Both the position numbers and the translations under genes were made by a program. The notes beneath the pieces were generated by a model. That model did no database searches. It was given only the letters and a program-made list of their open reading frames with translations, and was not told where the DNA came from. DNA of 64,000 nucleotides from Nocardiopsis sp. FR4 (GTDB taxonomy: Bacteria > Actinomycetota > Actinomycetes > Streptosporangiales > Streptosporangiaceae). Positions 60,743 to 64,000 of this stretch are shown one piece after another. The stretch covers positions 62,001-126,000 of the forward strand of contig NZ_VWVV01000018.1 of NCBI RefSeq assembly GCF_009830945.1, given 5' to 3'. Each line of letters opens with the position of its first letter. Position 1 is the first letter of the stretch.

Positions 60743-60844
60743 ATGAAACCGGGTGCCGAACGCTACAATGTCGCGTCAGTGGCCTCCGGTCCGACCGGGC
60801 ACCCCATCCGCCTCTCATCTGAATCCTGGTATGCGAAACTCTGA
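60743..60844 (+). CDS. possible 33-residue small ORF upstream of the chelatase-like gene
   Basis: ATG 60743 is preceded by AGGAG at 7-8 bp, the best ribosome site in this interval. The product (MKPGAERYNVASV... WYAKL) has no recognised domain. Its TGA (60842-60844) lies 11 bp inside the likely start of the next gene, which has no ribosome site of its own, so translational coupling is possible. Third-position G+C is lower than in neighbours. Could be a leader peptide, a small protein or chance. Confidence 0.4.
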   Translation: MKPGAERYNVASVASGPTGHPIRLSSESWYAKL

Positions 60845-61748
60845 TCGACTTCCCCCACGCGAACTGCCCAAGCGCCGTTCCGGCCGCCACCGCAACCCGT
60901 TGTCCTTCGACAACTGGTTCGGCACTCCCGCCCTGATCATGGCGGTGCCGGGCACGGCCGACCGGGCCAGGGGCGCCGACGGCGAGTCGATCGGTGCCCG
61001 CATGGCCGAACTCGTGCGCGCCTACCGCCCCGAGGTCACCATCCGCTACGGGCACACCGAGGGCGACGAGCAGACCCTCGACGAGGCGCTCGGCGGCCTG
61101 GAGGGCTCCGACGACCGGCCCCTGGCGGGTGTCGTCGTGCCGCTGGTCACCGCCCCGCACACGGGGGCCTCCGCCGCGATCGAGGCCGCCGTCTCCCGCA
61201 ACCGCGCCGACGTGCGCGTCACCGAGGGCCTGGGCCCGCACCCGATGCTGGCCGAGGTGCTGCACCTGCGCCTGGCCGAGGCGGGATACGTGCGCGCCGA
61301 CCGCATGCGCCTGATCAGCGTCGTCGCCCGCGACACCAGCATGGCCGACGGCGTCGTGGTCGGCGCGGTCGGCGGTGAGGGCGCGGTCGGGGCCGCCGGT
61401 GTCACGGCGGTGCTGCTCGCCGCCCGCCTGGGGCTGACCGTCCTGCCCGCCGACCTGGAGAACGAGGCCTCGGTCGAGCAGATGGTGGGCCAGCTGCGCC
61501 AGGGCGGCTGCCAGCGCCCCGTGATCGCTCCCAGCGCCCTGGGCCCGGAACTCCCCGGCGCGGAACTGGAGGCGCTCGCCGGGCGCTTCGGCGCCAGACT
61601 CGGCGCGCCCCTGGGCGCGGACAGCCTGCTGGGCAAGATCGCCGCCCTGCGCTACGCCGAGGTCCTCAACTCCCTGGGCGTGGAGCAGCCGCCCACGGTC
61701 GAGGAGCTGCCCGCCCCGGTGGGCTCCCGGCACCGGCCCGAGTCCTGA
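60831..61748 (+). CDS. sirohydrochlorin/cobalt chelatase-like (CbiX-type) protein
   Basis: About 305 residues from ATG 60831; in-frame GTG 60753 and ATG 60768 are alternatives, none with a good ribosome site. Two CbiX-like halves: ALIMAVPGTADRA near the start and a second half beginning near VVVGAVGGEGAV. VTAPHTGA and GLGPHPMLAEVLHLRL resemble the second metal-binding region, but the usual HGSR histidine of the first half is replaced (VPGT). Actinobacterial relatives are often labelled sirohydrochlorin chelatase and sit near sulfur-assimilation genes. True chelatase activity is uncertain. Confidence 0.72.
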   Translation: MRNSDRLPPRELPKRRSGRHRNPLSFDNWFGTPALIMAVPGTADRARGADGESIGARMAELVRAYRPEVTIRYGHTEGDEQTLDEALGGLEGSDDRPLAGVVVPLVTAPHTGASAAIEAAVSRNRADVRVTEGLGPHPMLAEVLHLRLAEAGYVRADRMRLISVVARDTSMADGVVVGAVGGEGAVGAAGVTAVLLAARLGLTVLPADLENEASVEQMVGQLRQGGCQRPVIAPSALGPELPGAELEALAGRFGARLGAPLGADSLLGKIAALRYAEVLNSLGVEQPPTVEELPAPVGSRHRPES

Positions 61749-61817
61749 GAACGCCGCCGCGACCGCCGGTCCGCGCACGCGACACGCCGTGTGCCTCGGG
61801 ACCTGCCAGCCCCCGAG

Positions 61818-61840
61818 GGCCGTCCGCGCAGCGGGCGGCC
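61818..61840 (+). terminator. terminator after the chelatase-like gene
   Basis: 10-bp stem (one G-T pair) between 61818-61827 and 61831-61840, followed by CTTCGTCGT, about 70 bp after the stop. Confidence 0.55.
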
Positions 61841-61957
61841 CTTCGTCGTGCCTCCTCCCGGTGAGCCCTCCCAGCTGCGCGGACGGCCCGGCACGGAGCT
61901 CCCCAGCACAGCCGTGGTCGAGGCGCCACCAAAGAAAAGGCAACCCATAGTGATCGT

Positions 61958-61986
61958 TTGACAACATAAAGCAAGAATTTTCGATA
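61958..61986 (+). promoter_or_regulatory. promoter of the second cvnA gene
   Basis: TTGACA at 61958-61963 (perfect -35) with TTCGAT at 61980-61985, or TCGATA one base later, as a weak -10 at 16-17 bp spacing. About 70 bp before the start codon. Confidence 0.5.
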
Positions 61987-62056
61987 GCCTCGGCACGACC
62001 GAAAGCCGCCGAGGCGCCCTCCCGGAGCCCGGCAACCGCACAGGCTGGAGGGGGCC

Positions 62057-64000
62057 ATGCGCACAACCCGCGACAACGCGCCCACGATCCGCGGACAGCT
62101 CACCCGTATCGTGCTGATCCCGAGCCTGTGTTTCCTCGCGCTCTGGCTCGTCGTGGCCGCGGTCGGCACAGTCCGGGCCGTCCACCTCATGGGCGCCGTC
62201 ACCCAGGCGCGCGAGGGAACCCAGGTCATCTCCGAGGCGGCCGAGGAGCTGCGCTCCGAACGCCGCCTGTCCCTGATCCACCTGGGCCGCGTCGAGGGCG
62301 GCGGGTCCGGTTCCGAGACGGGCGCCGCCCTGGAGGAGCAGCGCGAGGCCACCGACGGCGCGATGGCCGAGGCCCTCGACCTCGCCGAGCGCCTGCGCGG
62401 CTCACGCGACGACGAGGTCCAGCGCAGCGTCACCGCCCTCCTGGACGGCCCCGGTGCCCTGGAGGAGGCACGCACGCGCGTCGACGAGCACACCGCGGGG
62501 CAGGAGGAGACCCTTCTGCGCTACAGCGGGATCCTGGACGCCGCGACCCAGGCCACCACCGCCCTGGTCCACACCACCGACGGCGGGGAGAACCTCACCG
62601 ACGCCGTGCTGACCAGCGAGCTGCTGAGCGCGTGCGCCGCCTACGCCACCGCCGACGCCCTGCTCGCCGGCACCATTGCCCGCGGCGAGATGAGCTACGA
62701 GGAGACGGCCCACTTCACCTACCTCACCGCCTCCTACCGCCACACCCTGGAGTCGGCCGACACGGTCATGCACCCCAGCGTGCGGGCGATCTACGACGCG
62801 ACGACATCCCAGCCCTCCTGGACCCGCGCCGAGGAACTCAGCCGCCAGGTGGTCACCCGGCCCCCGGTCGTCGAGCCCGCGCCGGAGGACCCCGCCCTGC
62901 CCGGGGGCGTGCGGACCGCTCTCCGGTGGAACACCGACGTCGACGTCGAGGCGGCCGAGTGGGACGACTCCTCCGCCCGGGCCGTGGCGGACCTGGAGGA
63001 CCTGGTCCGCGCGCAGACCGGCCGCACCGTCGACCTGGCCTGGAGCGCCGCCCTGCTGCAGGTCTCGCTCGCCGCGGCGGCGGCCGTGCTCACCCTGGGG
63101 GGCGGGGTGGCCGCCATCACCGTCGTCGGCCGCTCCTCCCGCCGCCTCACCGACCGCCTGACCGGCCTGCGCGAACAGATCCTGGAGCGCGACGAGGACC
63201 TGCCCGACATCGTCGACCGCGCCCAGCGCGGCGAGAAGGTCGACGTCCAGGAGGAACTGCCGCCGCTGGACGAGTGCGGCGGCGACGAGATCGGACAGGT
63301 CGCCGAGGCCTTCGACTCCGCCCAGCTCACCGCCGTGGAGGCGGCGGTGCGCCAGGCCGAGATCCGCCGGGGGGCCAACCGGGCCTTCCTGGGGATCGCC
63401 TTCCGCAACCAGACGCTGGTCCAGCGCCAGCTCCGCCTGCTCGACGAGATCGAGTACCACGAGCAGGACCCCGAGGCCCTGCGGCGCCTGTTCCGCCTGG
63501 ACCACCTGGCCACCCGCGCGCGCCGCTACGCGGACAACCTCATCATCCTGGGCGGCGGCCAGTCGGCCCGGCGCTGGCGCCAGCCGCGTCCGCTCGTGGA
63601 CGTGCTGCGCGCGGCCATCGCCGAGACCGAGGACTTCGAACGCGTCCGGCTGACCTCGGCGCCCCGGGTGCTCGTGCACGGCCAGGTGGTGGCGGACGTG
63701 GTCCACCTGCTCGCCGAACTGGTGGAGAACGCCACCCAGTTCTCCCCGGCGGGCACCCCCGTGGACGTCAGCTGCGCCCCGGCCGCGGACGGGCTCGTGG
63801 TGGAGGTCGAGGACCGGGGCCTGGGCATGTCCGAACACGGCTACGCGGCGGCCGAGCGCACCCTGGGACAGGCGCCCGAGTTCGACATGATGGCGCTGCC
63901 GGACGATCCCCGGCTGGGCCTGTTCGTGGTCTCCAGGCTGTCCCGGCGGCACGGGATACGGGTCTGGCTGCGCCCCTCGCCCTACGGCGGCACCCGGGCC
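62057..64000 (+). CDS. second CvnA-type histidine-kinase-like protein, 3' partial
   Basis: 648 codons are visible; the frame is open at the window end. Same architecture as the gene at 56655: TM1 about 15-40, extracellular helical sensor (45-320), TM2 about 325-355, HAMP-like linker, DHp-like region (RQLRLLDEIE, LDHLATRARRYADNL) and HATPase (ELVENATQFSP near 548, EDRGLGM, RLGLFVVSRL). The sensor domain is much less similar to the first than the kinase part, so it likely senses another signal. GGAGGGGG precedes ATG 62057. cvnB-D homologues are expected just beyond the window. Confidence 0.9.
   Translation, partial: MRTTRDNAPTIRGQLTRIVLIPSLCFLALWLVVAAVGTVRAVHLMGAVTQAREGTQVISEAAEELRSERRLSLIHLGRVEGGGSGSETGAALEEQREATDGAMAEALDLAERLRGSRDDEVQRSVTALLDGPGALEEARTRVDEHTAGQEETLLRYSGILDAATQATTALVHTTDGGENLTDAVLTSELLSACAAYATADALLAGTIARGEMSYEETAHFTYLTASYRHTLESADTVMHPSVRAIYDATTSQPSWTRAEELSRQVVTRPPVVEPAPEDPALPGGVRTALRWNTDVDVEAAEWDDSSARAVADLEDLVRAQTGRTVDLAWSAALLQVSLAAAAAVLTLGGGVAAITVVGRSSRRLTDRLTGLREQILERDEDLPDIVDRAQRGEKVDVQEELPPLDECGGDEIGQVAEAFDSAQLTAVEAAVRQAEIRRGANRAFLGIAFRNQTLVQRQLRLLDEIEYHEQDPEALRRLFRLDHLATRARRYADNLIILGGGQSARRWRQPRPLVDVLRAAIAETEDFERVRLTSAPRVLVHGQVVADVVHLLAELVENATQFSPAGTPVDVSCAPAADGLVVEVEDRGLGMSEHGYAAAERTLGQAPEFDMMALPDDPRLGLFVVSRLSRRHGIRVWLRPSPYGGTRA

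Larger units (their letters stand above)
61749..62056 (+). other. 308-bp region before the second conservon
   Basis: No gene. The terminator above is followed, from 61930 to 61990, by one of the most A+T-rich patches of the window, which carries the promoter described separately. Confidence 0.45.

Overview
The window is a stretch of very G+C-rich actinobacterial chromosome. The evidence is a near-universal G/C third codon position, many GTG and TTG starts, a mycobacterial-type integration host factor, DUF948/DUF6167 genes before alaS, and two conservon (cvn) clusters. Protein wording and gene order fit the Streptosporangiales, most likely a Nocardiopsis-like genus; that placement is inference. 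Most genes are core metabolism or information processing and lie on the + strand. Only a DUF349 gene and a kinase-like gene are on the - strand. I saw no tRNA, rRNA, CRISPR array, transposase or prophage gene.

Layout. (1) 1-10.5 kb: pyrimidine cluster pyrR(partial)-pyrB-pyrC-carA-carB-pyrK-pyrD-pyrF, i.e. de novo UMP synthesis plus its regulator. (2) 10.9-15.3 kb: mihF-gmk-rpoZ-coaBC-metK (nucleoid protein, GMP kinase, RNA polymerase omega, CoA synthesis, S-adenosylmethionine synthesis). (3) 15.4-28 kb: a DUF11-like membrane protein, a DUF349 protein, an MBL-fold hydrolase, aspS, a PAS-GAF-SpoIIE phosphatase, rarA, a membrane pseudokinase, DUF948/DUF6167 genes and a small membrane protein. 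(4) 28.5-35.5 kb: alaS-ruvX-mltG-aroE. (5) 36-43.9 kb: infC-rpmI-rplT, an rRNA methyltransferase, an orphan histidine kinase and pheST. (6) 44.2-47.9 kb: an apparently inserted catabolic trio (class III aminotransferase, MarR regulator, FAD amine oxidoreductase). (7) 48-56.3 kb: arginine operon argC-argJ*-argB-argD-argF-argR-argG-argH behind a clear ARG box/promoter. (8) 56.6-64 kb: a complete conservon (cvnA-B-C-D), a sirohydrochlorin-chelatase-like gene with a possible small upstream ORF, and the start of a second conservon cut by the window end.

The most unusual items are: an argJ shortened to 259 residues that has lost the autocleavage/nucleophile threonine and the C-terminal third but keeps translational coupling to argB; a receptor-like protein with a kinase fold lacking the catalytic HRD and DFG chemistry, placed where relatives would carry rpsD; infC apparently starting at an ATC codon behind a long structured leader with an 11-nt perfect anti-SD match and a hairpin-T4 element; tandem conservons; a 33-codon ORF with a strong Shine-Dalgarno before the chelatase-like gene; and several perfect inverted repeats at promoters. 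I found no single block that is clearly a new multi-gene system. The pseudokinase and the altered argJ are the best leads. Everything here was read by eye; no alignment or database search was run.
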